From Motiliproteus sp965230185 (lineage in GTDB: Bacteria; Pseudomonadota; Gammaproteobacteria; Pseudomonadales; Balneatricaceae), in NCBI GenBank assembly GCA_965230185.1, contig OZ245995.1, positions 248,001 to 312,000 on the forward strand: DNA of 64,000 nt. Reading direction: 5' to 3'. This document shows, piece after piece, positions 44,208-53,071 of the stretch; the stretch's first letter is position 1, and each line of letters begins with the position of its first letter. The notes below the pieces were generated by a model that saw only the letters and a list, made by a program, of their open reading frames with translations, did no database searches and was not told the DNA's origin. The position numbers and the translations under genes were made by a program.

Positions 44208-45611
44208 TCACAGGTCCAGCACTTTACCGGGGTTGAGGATATTGCGGGAATCCAGCGCCTGTTTGATCAGTCGCATCAGTTCCACCCCGTCACCATGTTC
44301 CTGCAGCAGGTACTCTTTCTTACCGGTGCCGATACCGTGCTCGCCGGTGCAGGTGCCGCCCATGGCCAGAGCCTGTTCCACGACATAGCGGGACAGCTGC
44401 TTCGCTCTGGCTTTCTGATCGTGGTCGTTGTCATCAAAGGGGATCAGGATGTGGTAATTGCCATCCCCGACATGACCGACAATGGGGCAGTGCAGACCGA
44501 GGTCAGTGGCATAGCGTTCGGCATCGAGAATGCTCTCTGCCAGTCGGGAGATCGGCACACAGACGTCGGTGGGAATGCTTTTTGATCCCGGCTGCAGGCT
44601 CATCCCGGCAAAGTAAGCCTGGTGCCGGGCTTTCCAGAGCGCATTGCGGTCTTCGGTACTGGCGGCCCAGCGGAATGCGGAGCCGCCATGACCGTCGCTG
44701 ATGCTCTGAATGGTTTCGATCTGCTCACTGACGCCGACTTCGCTGCCGTGAAACTCAAAGAACAGGGTCGGAGCTTCGGCAAAGCCCTCCAGCTTCGAAT
44801 AGCTGATGCAGGCTTTCATCTGCAGGCTGTTGAGCAGCTCGATCCGTGCTACCGGTACTCCCAGCTGAATGGCTTCGATCACGGTATTAACGGCGTCCTC
44901 GAGGCTTTCAAAACTGCAGACTGCTGCCCGGATGACTTCCGGGACAGGGTGCAGGCGCAACTGTACCTCGGTGATGATGCCCAGAGTGCCTTCCGAGCCG
45001 ATCATCAGCTGGCTGAGATTATAGCCTGCCGAGCTTTTACGGGCCCGGGTTCCGGTTCGGATAATGCGACCGTCGGCGGTGACCAGGGTCAGACCGCGGA
45101 TATTCTCCCGCATGGTGCCGTAACGGACCGCGTTGGTGCCGGAGGCACAGGTGGCCGCCATCCCGCCGAGCGAGGCGTTGGCGCCGGGGTCTACCGGAAA
45201 GAACAGCCCCTGATAACGCAGGTCGCTGTTCAGTTGCTCGCGCGTGACTCCCGCCTGCACCCGGCAGTCCATATCTTCCGGGTGGACCGAGAGAATGCTG
45301 TTCATCGCCGACAGATCGACGGAAATGCCGCCACTGAGGGCCAGCAGATGGCCTTCGATCGAGGTACCTGTGCCGTAGGGAATCAGCGGCACCCGCTGTT
45401 CGTAGCAGGTGCGTGCCACCAGCGCGACCTCTTCGTTATCCCGTGGGAACACTACGGCATCAGGTGGCATGCAGCCGTGACTGTCCTCTCCCTGGCCGTG
45501 CTGCTCCCGCAGCGCCATAGCCGTGGAGAGACGCTCACCGAAATGTTGGCGCAGGCGGCTGATGGCCACACTGAGCTGAGAGTCGCCATGTTGCTGGTCG
45601 CGGTTATCCAT
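44208..45611 (-). CDS. FAD-binding D-2-hydroxyacid (D-lactate/glycolate-type) dehydrogenase
   Basis: A 467-residue flavoprotein of the GlcD/Dld family. The PCMH-type FAD domain (VPLIPYGTGTSIEGH, GGMAATCASGTNAVRYGTM, LMIGSEGTLGIITEV) is followed by the FAD-oxidase C-terminal domain ending in GEHGIGTGKKEYL and NPGKVLDL. It would oxidise D-lactate, glycolate or a related 2-hydroxyacid and pass electrons to a quinone or cytochrome. There are no GlcE/GlcF partners nearby, favouring a single-subunit D-lactate dehydrogenase. Divergent from the LysR gene. Confidence 0.85.
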   Translation of the reverse strand: MDNRDQQHGDSQLSVAISRLRQHFGERLSTAMALREQHGQGEDSHGCMPPDAVVFPRDNEEVALVARTCYEQRVPLIPYGTGTSIEGHLLALSGGISVDLSAMNSILSVHPEDMDCRVQAGVTREQLNSDLRYQGLFFPVDPGANASLGGMAATCASGTNAVRYGTMRENIRGLTLVTADGRIIRTGTRARKSSAGYNLSQLMIGSEGTLGIITEVQLRLHPVPEVIRAAVCSFESLEDAVNTVIEAIQLGVPVARIELLNSLQMKACISYSKLEGFAEAPTLFFEFHGSEVGVSEQIETIQSISDGHGGSAFRWAASTEDRNALWKARHQAYFAGMSLQPGSKSIPTDVCVPISRLAESILDAERYATDLGLHCPIVGHVGDGNYHILIPFDDNDHDQKARAKQLSRYVVEQALAMGGTCTGEHGIGTGKKEYLLQEHGDGVELMRLIKQALDSRNILNPGKVLDL

Positions 45612-45738
45612 AAGATGCTGTTCCTGTGGATCATGTGGCTGCGGGAGTGGATACCAGTCTAAAAGCGGACGATTCGGAAAAGAAATGATTTGTTAGAATG
45701 ATGGGTTATTCGAATTGTTAATGACAGGGTTGTGGGTT

Positions 45739-46683
45739 ATGCATGATGACCGTCTGATACGTCTTGCCCGGCAGAACCTTAATCTGCTGGTGTTGTTCGA
45801 TGCACTAATGACGTACCGCCATCTGTCCCGGGCCGCTGAGGTGCTGTGCCTGAGTCAGCCGGCGATGAGTCACGGTTTGCGCCGGTTGAGGGAACACTTT
45901 AACGACGAGCTCTTTATCAAGCGTGGCGGCGGTATGCAGCCAACCCCGTTTGCCCAGAATATCGCTGATGCCGTACAGCAGGCGCTGGCCCAGCTGGACC
46001 GGACGCTGTTTGAGCCGGCGGCTTTTGATTATGCCAGCAGCCGTCGTTGCTTTCATCTGGGGGTCAATGACTACAGTTCTCAGCTGCTGCTGCCGGGACT
46101 GATGGCGCGATTACAGCGATTAGCTCCGACTCTGCGACTGCAGATCGTACACTGTCCAATCGCCGACCAGGACGATATCAATGATCGCCTCAGTGACAGT
46201 GAGCTGGATCTGGCGGTGGCGGTGCTGGACCGGGCGCCGGCGCTGGAGCAGAGCTGCCTGCTCTGTGAAGATCCGCTGGTGGTGGTGATGGATCGCAGTC
46301 ATCCGTTGTGGGAGGCGCCGATGACCGTTGAGCAGTTTGTCAGTTATCCCCATGCGGCGGTTTCCATGCGGGAGCAGGAGCCGGTGCTGATCAATGCCCT
46401 GCTGGCCAGTCAGGGGCTTCGGCGACAGGTGATGCTGACCACACCCTATGTAGCTACGTTGCCGGAAATCCTGCGGGATTCTGAGCTGCTGGCGGTGGTG
46501 CCGAAGAAAGCGGCGGAACTGATGGTGGCAAAGCACTGGGTGGGGTACCGTCCGCTGCCGTTCAGGGTACGGCCGTTTTCCGTCTGTCTGGTCTGGCCCC
46601 GCAGCCGCAGTGCGGATCCGGGGGTGAGCTGGCTGGTGGAGCAGATTCGGGCATTGGAATCTTTTTCGGCTGAGGTAGTATGA
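45739..46683 (+). CDS. LysR family transcriptional regulator (NodD-like branch)
   Basis: A 314-residue regulator with an N-terminal winged helix-turn-helix (LNLLVLFDALMTYRHLSRAAEVLCLSQPAMSHGLRRLREHF) and a substrate-binding domain. The start at ATG 45739 is preferred; ATG 45721 is an alternative adding six residues. It is divergent from the dehydrogenase (127 bp apart) and upstream of the molybdoenzyme, so either could be its target. The inducer is unknown. Confidence 0.88.
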   Translation: MHDDRLIRLARQNLNLLVLFDALMTYRHLSRAAEVLCLSQPAMSHGLRRLREHFNDELFIKRGGGMQPTPFAQNIADAVQQALAQLDRTLFEPAAFDYASSRRCFHLGVNDYSSQLLLPGLMARLQRLAPTLRLQIVHCPIADQDDINDRLSDSELDLAVAVLDRAPALEQSCLLCEDPLVVVMDRSHPLWEAPMTVEQFVSYPHAAVSMREQEPVLINALLASQGLRRQVMLTTPYVATLPEILRDSELLAVVPKKAAELMVAKHWVGYRPLPFRVRPFSVCLVWPRSRSADPGVSWLVEQIRALESFSAEVV

Positions 46684-46745
46684 GTCCTGTCACGTCCAGT
46701 GACTCTTAACCCGCTAACAGTTCTCTCAGCCTGAAGGACAGAGCC

Positions 46746-48869
46746 ATGAATCAACGGAACGGCCAGCCCGCAGACCGCCATTACGCAGTCTGTCCCCACG
46801 ACTGTCCCAGTGTCTGTGCGCTGGAGGTGGAGAAACTGGATGAACGAACCATTGGTCGGATTCACGGCAGCAAGCAGAACAGCTATACCGACGGGGTGAT
46901 CTGCGCCAAGGTGGCCCGCTATGCCGAACGGGTGCATCACCCGCAACGGCTGCTGACGCCGCTGAAACGCACCGGGGCCAAGGGTATCGGCCTTGATGCG
47001 TTTGAACCGATCAGCTGGGAAGAAGCGCTGACCACCATCGTCGAGCGTTTTCAGCAGATTGCTGCCGAGCAGGGGCCTGGCGCCATCTGGCCCTACTTCT
47101 ATGCCGGTACCATGGGTTGGGTTCAGCGGGGATCGGCGAACCGGCTACGGTATGCCATGGGTTATGCCGGTCAGAAAGAGACCATCTGCGTGTCGATCGC
47201 CAATGCCGGCTGGAAAGCCGGGGTCGGCACTAAACGGGGGGTTGATGCCCGGGAAATGGCCGACAGCGAGCTGATCGTTATCTGGGGGGGCAATCCGGTA
47301 CACACCCAGATCAATGTGATGACCCATGTGGCTAAGGCCCGGAAAAAGGGCGCGAAGCTGGTGGTGGTCGATCCCTACCGCACCCCGACTGCGCAGCAGG
47401 CGGATCTGCACCTGATGCCCCGGCCGGGGACCGACGGGGCGCTGGCCTGTGCGGTGATGAATATGCTGCTGGCCGAAGGGATGGCTGATCGCGAATACCT
47501 GGCTCGTTACACCGATTTTGATACGGCGGCTGAAGCTCATCTGCAGCAACGAACGCCGGCCTGGGCGGCGGAGATAACCGGTATTGCCGCCGAAGAGATC
47601 ATTGCATTCGCCCGCCTCTATGGCCGCACTGAGCGCAGTTACCTGCGGATGGGCTACGGAATGAGCCGATCCCGTAACGGTGCGTCGAATATGCATGCGG
47701 TCAGCTGTCTGCCGGCGATGACCGGTGCCTGGCAGTATCCCGGGGGCGGCGCTCTTTACGGCCACGGCGAGATCTATAAAGGAATGAACATGGCGCTTTG
47801 CCAGGGCATGAACCAGGGCAAAGCCGATGACCGGCAGCTGGATATGTCGCGGATCGGCCCGGTGCTGACCGGTGATCCGGAAGATCTGGGCGACGGGCCG
47901 CCGGTGAAGGCGCTGTTTATTCAGAATACCAACCCGCTGGCGGTGGCTCCGGAATCCGCCAGGGTCAGGGAGGGGTTTCTGCGCGACGACCTGTTTATCG
48001 TAGTCCATGAGCAGCTGATGACCGAGACCGCCGCTATGGCCGATATCGTGCTTCCGGCCACCAGCTTCCTGGAGCACGATGATATCTATACTGCCAGCGG
48101 CCATACTCATCTGCAGGTCAGTCGGGCGCTGATCGAAGCCCCGGGCCAGTGTCGCAGCAACTATGAGCTGGTTACCGAACTGATCCGGCGGCTGGGCGGA
48201 GAGCATCCGGATCTGCGGCTCAGCGCTCTGGAAATCGTCGATCGGGCCCTCGCCAGCGGCGATCTGCCCGGTGCGGAAGCACTGCACCGGCAGCAGGGTC
48301 TGGATTGTGCCGAATCCTTTGAGCAGTCCCATTTCCTCAATGGCTTCGGCCATGCCGATGGTCGCTTCCATTTCTATGCCGACTGGCCGGCGCTTGGCCC
48401 TCGAGGTTTTCAGCTGCCGGTGTTGCCGGATCACAGTGAGCTGATCGACGCAGCCGATCAGGAGCACCCGTTCCGGCTGGTGGCGGCACCGGCACGGACC
48501 TTCCTCAATACCAGCTTTACCGAAACTCCGGGCTCGCTGAAAAAGGAGGGACGGCCGACGGCGCTGGTGCATCCCCGGGACTGCGAGCAACTCGGGCTGG
48601 AGGCCGGCGGGCTGGTCCGGATCGGCAATCGACGTGGTAGCACCCGGGTGCATGTGCAACTGTTCGAGGGGTTGCAGCCGGGCGTGGTGATTGTCGAAGG
48701 TATCTGGCCTAATTATGCCTTTATCGACGGTATCGGCATCAATGTGCTGACCAGCGCCGAGGCGGCGGCACCGGATGGTGGCGCGGTGTTTCATGATACC
48801 CGGGTCTGGCTGCAGGCGGCAGACAGGCAGAGCCTGCTGACCGAAGAAGTCATGGGCAAGTCTGAGTGA
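46746..48869 (+). CDS. Molybdopterin oxidoreductase (DMSO reductase superfamily) with 4Fe-4S motif
   Basis: A 707-residue cytoplasmic-type enzyme. An N-terminal 4Fe-4S site is formed by Cys16, Cys20, Cys24 and Cys53. The molybdopterin domain contains SELIVIWGGNPVHTQ and VDPYRTPTAQQADLHLMPRPGTD, and a C-terminal dinucleotide-binding domain (HPRDCEQLGLEAGGLVRI) completes the fold. The Mo ligand is uncertain: the Cys or Ser of ETICVSIANAG is the best candidate. No Tat signal and no FeS or membrane-anchor subunit gene follows, so the electron partner is unknown. Confidence 0.85.
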   Translation: MNQRNGQPADRHYAVCPHDCPSVCALEVEKLDERTIGRIHGSKQNSYTDGVICAKVARYAERVHHPQRLLTPLKRTGAKGIGLDAFEPISWEEALTTIVERFQQIAAEQGPGAIWPYFYAGTMGWVQRGSANRLRYAMGYAGQKETICVSIANAGWKAGVGTKRGVDAREMADSELIVIWGGNPVHTQINVMTHVAKARKKGAKLVVVDPYRTPTAQQADLHLMPRPGTDGALACAVMNMLLAEGMADREYLARYTDFDTAAEAHLQQRTPAWAAEITGIAAEEIIAFARLYGRTERSYLRMGYGMSRSRNGASNMHAVSCLPAMTGAWQYPGGGALYGHGEIYKGMNMALCQGMNQGKADDRQLDMSRIGPVLTGDPEDLGDGPPVKALFIQNTNPLAVAPESARVREGFLRDDLFIVVHEQLMTETAAMADIVLPATSFLEHDDIYTASGHTHLQVSRALIEAPGQCRSNYELVTELIRRLGGEHPDLRLSALEIVDRALASGDLPGAEALHRQQGLDCAESFEQSHFLNGFGHADGRFHFYADWPALGPRGFQLPVLPDHSELIDAADQEHPFRLVAAPARTFLNTSFTETPGSLKKEGRPTALVHPRDCEQLGLEAGGLVRIGNRRGSTRVHVQLFEGLQPGVVIVEGIWPNYAFIDGIGINVLTSAEAAAPDGGAVFHDTRVWLQAADRQSLLTEEVMGKSE

Positions 48870-48913
48870 TAGTGGAAGTGAGCGGTTACTTCATCCGGGC
48901 TGGCTCAGGGTGT

Positions 48914-50299
48914 TCAGATCAGCTCGAAATAACGCTCCATCTCCCAGTCACTGATATGTTTTCGGAATTCCCGTTCCTCCCATTCTCGTGAAGCGGCATA
49001 GTGGTCGACAAAGGCATCTCCGAACATCTCACGGGCGGATTCCGAAGCTTTCAGACGCTGTGCTGCCTCCTGCAGGGTCGCCGGCAGGGCGAGAGCAGCC
49101 GGATGATCCTGCTCGTAGGCATTGCCTCGGATCTGGGGTTCCGGTTGCCATTGGTTGATAATTCCACAGAGGCCGGATGCCAGCGCCGCGGCCAGGGCCA
49201 GATAGGGATTGGCATCCGCTGATCCGAGTCGGTATTCCACCCGCTGGGACTTGTCGCTGCCGGCAATTACGCGCAGGGCGGTGGTGCGATTCTCGACGCC
49301 CCAGGTGGCATCTACCGGCGCCCAGAAACCCGGGATCAGACGGCGGTAACTGTTGATTGTCGGTGCGATCAGGCACAGGAATTCCGGCATCAGTCGCTGC
49401 TGGCCGGCAATAAAGTGGCGCTGGATCTGACTGATGTTGTCGGGCTGGCTCTGGTCATAGAAAGCCGACACACCGCTGTCCCGGTGGCGCAGGGAGAGGT
49501 GAATATGGCCGCTCTGACCGGGATAGTCCGGCGACCACTTCGCCATGAAGGTCGCCATCAGCTGGTTGCGCTGAGCCAGTACCTTCATAAAGGTCTTGAA
49601 CAGGGCGGCCTTATCACCGGCGCTGAGCGCCTGGTCCCGGGTCAGGGCCGCTTCGATCACACCGGGGCCGGTTTCGGTATGAATGCCTTCGATGGGGAAA
49701 TCCATCACCTCGGCCATCTCCAGAATCTGCTGGTAAAGCTCGGCATGGACGGAATTACGCAGAATCGAGTAACCGCACCAGTCCGGGGTCAGCGGGTCAA
49801 GATTTCTGAAGCCCTTTTCCCGCGCGCTCTGCGGGGTTTCCCTGAACATGAAGAATTCATACTCCAGCGCCGCCATGGCGTTGAATCCGAGTTCTTCCGC
49901 CTTCGCTGCGATCCGTCGCAGCAGGTTTCTCGGACAGAGGGCTTCGGCATGGTCGGCAAACTCGGCCATAAACAACAGCATGTCATTCTCGAACGGGATC
50001 TCCCGGCAGCTGTCCGGCACGATTCTCACCGGCGCATCGGGGTAGCCGGTGTGCCAGCCGGTGAAGCTGACGTTATCGTAGAGCTGATCTTTGGCATCCC
50101 AGCCCAGGACGACATCGCAGAAAGCAAAGCCGTGCTCCAGTGCTGAGAAAAACTTCTCCCGACTCATGTATTTACCGAGCATGATGCCGTCGTTGTCGAA
50201 CAGCCCGACCTTAACATGGCTGAGTCCCCGGGATTCCACCACAGCACGGGCGTCTGCAGCGGTTCTGACTTCTCTGGGGTTCGGGGTGGTCATATCCAT
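48914..50299 (-). CDS. Glutamine synthetase family protein (PuuA-like gamma-glutamyl ligase)
   Basis: A 461-residue GS-type ligase. Conserved active-site blocks: AALEYEFFMF, IHTETGPGVIEAAL, QSGHIHLSL, NSYRRLIPGFWAP, NRTTALRV and RVEYRLGSADANPYLALAA. Length and motifs fit the PuuA/GlnT branch that glutamylates amines, rather than the main GlnA, which has an adenylylation loop. The acceptor cannot be predicted. The ATG at 50299 has a close GGGAG box; ATG 50293 is an alternative. Convergent with the molybdoenzyme. Confidence 0.85.
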   Translation of the reverse strand: MDMTTPNPREVRTAADARAVVESRGLSHVKVGLFDNDGIMLGKYMSREKFFSALEHGFAFCDVVLGWDAKDQLYDNVSFTGWHTGYPDAPVRIVPDSCREIPFENDMLLFMAEFADHAEALCPRNLLRRIAAKAEELGFNAMAALEYEFFMFRETPQSAREKGFRNLDPLTPDWCGYSILRNSVHAELYQQILEMAEVMDFPIEGIHTETGPGVIEAALTRDQALSAGDKAALFKTFMKVLAQRNQLMATFMAKWSPDYPGQSGHIHLSLRHRDSGVSAFYDQSQPDNISQIQRHFIAGQQRLMPEFLCLIAPTINSYRRLIPGFWAPVDATWGVENRTTALRVIAGSDKSQRVEYRLGSADANPYLALAAALASGLCGIINQWQPEPQIRGNAYEQDHPAALALPATLQEAAQRLKASESAREMFGDAFVDHYAASREWEEREFRKHISDWEMERYFELI

Positions 50300-50535
50300 C
50301 TTCTCCCTGGCCGTTTTGAATAACTGTAGCTGAGTTCGGCGAGGGCATTGTTTCAGCGATGTGGCGCTGTCGGTCAGCTGATGCGGTCAGCAGGCCGTCC
50401 GGGGACCGATTGGGAGGCGAGGGTTTCCGGCGTTATCCGACAATTATTCGGGACCCGGGGGAGAGGACTGGGGATGGAACCGCTGACGCCAGCCGCAGGC
50501 GATCGTCAGCGGATAACAGGGTTGATCAGGGTTGA

Positions 50536-50889
50536 TCAGGGTTTGCGGCGAAAAGCAGCCAGCAGTTTGTCGTCCCGGATAAAGCTGGCCCGGTCGTCTC
50601 CCGACACCTTCAGATAATAGGTCTCAGGGTCTTCCTGATTTTTTGAGGTTGCACACTGCAGACTGATGGTGTCGGATGCCGTGGCGTGCCAGTAGCAGCC
50701 CATGACCGGTTTTGCCTGAGTCTTGCCCAGCATGGTCGCTTTACCATCAAATTCAATTTTCAGTATCCAGTAGCCGCTGTCGTTAGGGCCGTCCGCCAGC
50801 CAGGTGCCGGTTCCGGGATGGCCGCTGCAGCCGGCGGTCAGAATCAGTGAGCCAGCCGCCAGAATACGGAGGAGCTTAGTCAGTTTCAT
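50536..50889 (-). CDS. Small putative lipoprotein
   Basis: A 117-residue protein with a signal peptide and lipobox Leu-Thr-Ala-Gly-Cys (Cys about 20). The mature part is a compact beta-rich domain with two further cysteines (in GCYWHA and LQCATS) that could form a disulfide. No family was recognised. Upstream of the GS-like gene there is a 236-bp stretch with no gene, holding only a 9-bp inverted repeat (CCGCTGACG/CGTCAGCGG, 50480-50512) and a short tandem duplication of GGGTTGATCA near 50520. Confidence 0.6.
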   Translation of the reverse strand: MKLTKLLRILAAGSLILTAGCSGHPGTGTWLADGPNDSGYWILKIEFDGKATMLGKTQAKPVMGCYWHATASDTISLQCATSKNQEDPETYYLKVSGDDRASFIRDDKLLAAFRRKP

Positions 50890-51026
50890 CGAGCCAGGTC
50901 CGTCGTTCAGTTCAAAGGGGATCAGAAATAAGAGGAGGCAGTGTACCTCAGTGGCACTGTTCGCAACCTGTCCTGGCTCAATTTGCTACCGCCGGGTGGT
51001 CAGTTTGTTATGGGGAAAAGGCAGAT

Positions 51027-51062
51027 CGGGAATTCCCGGCAGAGCCTGGCAGGGAATTCCCG
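51027..51062. repeat. Inverted repeat with self-palindromic arms downstream of the ABM gene
   Basis: CGGGAATTCCC (51027-51037) and GGGAATTCCCG (51052-51062) are exact complements; each arm contains the palindrome GGGAATTCCC. It lies just 3' of the minus-strand ABM gene and could act as a T-poor terminator or as a pair of dimeric protein sites. Confidence 0.55.
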
Positions 51063-51073
51063 TTTGTGGGCGC

Positions 51074-51394
51074 TCAGTCAGCGGCGTTCTGCTCCAGAAC
51101 CGACTCGAAGCCTTCAAACTGAGGGGGGCCCAGGTAGATCTCCCGGCGGATTCCGGCCTGGGCGTGGGCCTTACGAAACTGCTCCGACTTGGTCCAGGCT
51201 TCGAAGGCTGCACGGTCCTGCCAGACCGAGTGGCTGGCGTAGAGGCTGGACTGTTCTGATCGTGGTCCTTTCAGCAGCTGAAAGCTCCTGAAGCCCGGGA
51301 CGCTGTCCAGGTGGGTTTCCCGGCTACGCCAGATCTCTTCGAATTCACTTTCGAAGCCGGGACGGATCTGGAAACGGTTCATTGCAATAAACAT
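51074..51394 (-). CDS. Antibiotic biosynthesis monooxygenase (ABM) domain protein, possible haem-degrading enzyme
   Basis: A 106-residue ferredoxin-like protein of the ABM/IsdG superfamily: an N-terminal FIAMNRFQIRPGFESEFEEIW strand-helix, the central SLYASHSVWQDRAAFEAWTKSEQF block with a His that could ligate haem, and a short C-terminal strand. It starts 12 bp downstream of the DyP peroxidase, so the two form one transcription unit. That context suggests haem-related chemistry, but a plain ABM oxygenase is possible. Confidence 0.78.
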   Translation of the reverse strand: MFIAMNRFQIRPGFESEFEEIWRSRETHLDSVPGFRSFQLLKGPRSEQSSLYASHSVWQDRAAFEAWTKSEQFRKAHAQAGIRREIYLGPPQFEGFESVLEQNAAD

Positions 51395-51406
51395 AAAAAC
51401 GACCAG

Positions 51407-52285
51407 TCAGAGATTAAGTGCAGAGAGATCCAGGGTGCCGCCGGTCACCGGCGGGCACCAGAAATAGCTGCCGGTAACAGGGCGGGTGAAGCGAAAGAGG
51501 GCGTCGACGATACCATCTTCCAGGCCGATCATCTGCCGCATCTGAGCTTCGAAGGCTTCCAGTGAATGGCCAAAGGCGACGAACATCAGACCGGAGCCGG
51601 TTTCGCTGGCCCAGGGCATAGAACGACGCAGCAGAAAGGCTTCCGGGGTGAAGCTCTCCTGAGCCGTGCGCTTGACATGAGCGGAGGCCGGTGCGTCTGC
51701 CAGTTCTTCGTTGTCGCTCCGACGACGGCCGATGCTGTGGTCCTGCTGCTGTTGCGACAGTGACTCAAAGGCGTCCAGATCATGCAACCACTGCTGTACG
51801 GCGACGAAGCTGGAGCCCTGCAGAGCCGGCGGTTGATGGGCGATGGCGGTCTGGACCGCATCTTCGCCTTCGGGGTTTTCGGTACCGTCCTCATAGCCGG
51901 TGAGGTCCCGGCCGCCATCATGGAGGAAGGCGTCGGTTATCTGCTCCAGCTCCAGTACGTCGGCCAGCTGCAGCTCTATGGCCCGACATCGATGGACCAG
52001 TTCTCCCCGGTCATCACCCCGTACCCAGCACCAGAGCGCGGCGGGGGTGGAGGGTACATCGATACCCTGGTGAGTCAGCGCCGGGAACGGATGCAGGCCC
52101 TGGAGTTCGGCGCCCAGTTGCTGAATCAGCGACTGGCCGAGACCGACGATCAGATCGCCGTGGTCGGGAAGGGTCTCGATGGCCCGCTTCAGTTCTGTCG
52201 GGTCTGTATCCGGCCGCAGAGCAAAAAACAGATAGCGAGCGGCTGCGGGTAGCGGCTCCAGAATGCCGTGTTGAACCATGGTCAT
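51407..52285 (-). CDS. Dye-decolorizing peroxidase (DyP-type)
   Basis: A 292-residue haem peroxidase. It has the GXXDG motif as Gly130-Tyr-Glu-Asp-Gly134 with distal catalytic Asp133, a proximal haem ligand His203 in AHVKRT, and a distal Arg in LLRRSMPW (220-221). A ferredoxin-like duplicated fold is expected. No signal peptide, so cytoplasmic unless loaded as cargo; its C-terminal tail (TGGTLDLSALNL) resembles encapsulin-targeting peptides in being short and hydrophobic, but no encapsulin gene is present. Start has an AAGGAAA box. Confidence 0.92.
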   Translation of the reverse strand: MTMVQHGILEPLPAAARYLFFALRPDTDPTELKRAIETLPDHGDLIVGLGQSLIQQLGAELQGLHPFPALTHQGIDVPSTPAALWCWVRGDDRGELVHRCRAIELQLADVLELEQITDAFLHDGGRDLTGYEDGTENPEGEDAVQTAIAHQPPALQGSSFVAVQQWLHDLDAFESLSQQQQDHSIGRRRSDNEELADAPASAHVKRTAQESFTPEAFLLRRSMPWASETGSGLMFVAFGHSLEAFEAQMRQMIGLEDGIVDALFRFTRPVTGSYFWCPPVTGGTLDLSALNL

Positions 52286-52373
52286 AATCGTTTCCTTGCG
52301 ATGTCATTGATAACGTTTACAAAATCATGGGCCCGCCAGCGGAATATGGCAACTGATTCCGGCCTGCCGCCAG

Positions 52374-53000
52374 TCAGCTCTGTAGCAGGCGGCGGGTTTC
52401 CAGGTCCTGCTGCTTGCGGCGAACAAAGTCTCTGATCTGCTCACTACAGCTTAGTTCATCGGCGTTGACCGAGGTTTCGGCGCCGGCCCCGATCAGCGTG
52501 CCAATCAGCTCCCTGTTCTCTTCCATAATCAGTCGGTCCAGCGGAAAGCGGCCCTCGCTGTCGGCCACGTTGATATCGCCACCGAACTCTATCAGCCGGC
52601 TGAGCAGCAGTAGTCGCAGGTTGTTGTCTCTGCGTTGAAGACAATGGAAGAAGGCTGTGCCTTGACCGAGATCCGGATTAAATCCGTGGCGAAGCAGGGC
52701 GGTCAGCAGTGCCAGCGGCTGATCCGGGGCATCAACCGCCGCCAGCAGCAGTTGCAACTGTTCCTGTTCCGTATCTGGTGGTGTTGCTCCGGCTTCCAGC
52801 AGCGCTGTCAGGCATTCCGGCCGGCCCAGCCTGAGCGCATGGGCGATCGGCGGGTGTGAATCCTGATCGGAGGTCAGGGAAAAGCTAAGATTGACGTCTG
52901 CGCCTTTGCGAATGGCTTTGCACAGGGCGGCGCTGTCACCAGCTTCCAGCGCCTGGCGGAGGGCGTGGTTGTGTTTTTTCTGCAGAATTCCGTTAAACAT
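52374..53000 (-). CDS. Ankyrin-repeat protein
   Basis: A 208-residue cytoplasmic protein made of ankyrin repeats: recognisable units include ALRQALEAGDSAALCKAIRKGADVNL, PPIAHALRLGRPECLTALLEAGATP and FPLDRLIMEENRELIGTLIGAGAE. Such proteins mediate protein contacts; the partner is unknown. It lies 88 bp upstream of the DyP-ABM unit on the same strand and may be cotranscribed. Confidence 0.75.
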   Translation of the reverse strand: MFNGILQKKHNHALRQALEAGDSAALCKAIRKGADVNLSFSLTSDQDSHPPIAHALRLGRPECLTALLEAGATPPDTEQEQLQLLLAAVDAPDQPLALLTALLRHGFNPDLGQGTAFFHCLQRRDNNLRLLLLSRLIEFGGDINVADSEGRFPLDRLIMEENRELIGTLIGAGAETSVNADELSCSEQIRDFVRRKQQDLETRRLLQS

Positions 53001-53071
53001 TGGAGAACCTGTCGGGGTTTCAGGCTGAGTTATATCCAGCCCTGAGTATACCGGGCCGGTGGTGGCAGCGG

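Noticed and set aside
51407..51445. DyP C-terminal tail as an encapsulin cargo peptide
   Set aside because: The tail is short and hydrophobic, but there is no encapsulin gene in the window and the motif is too weak to assert.
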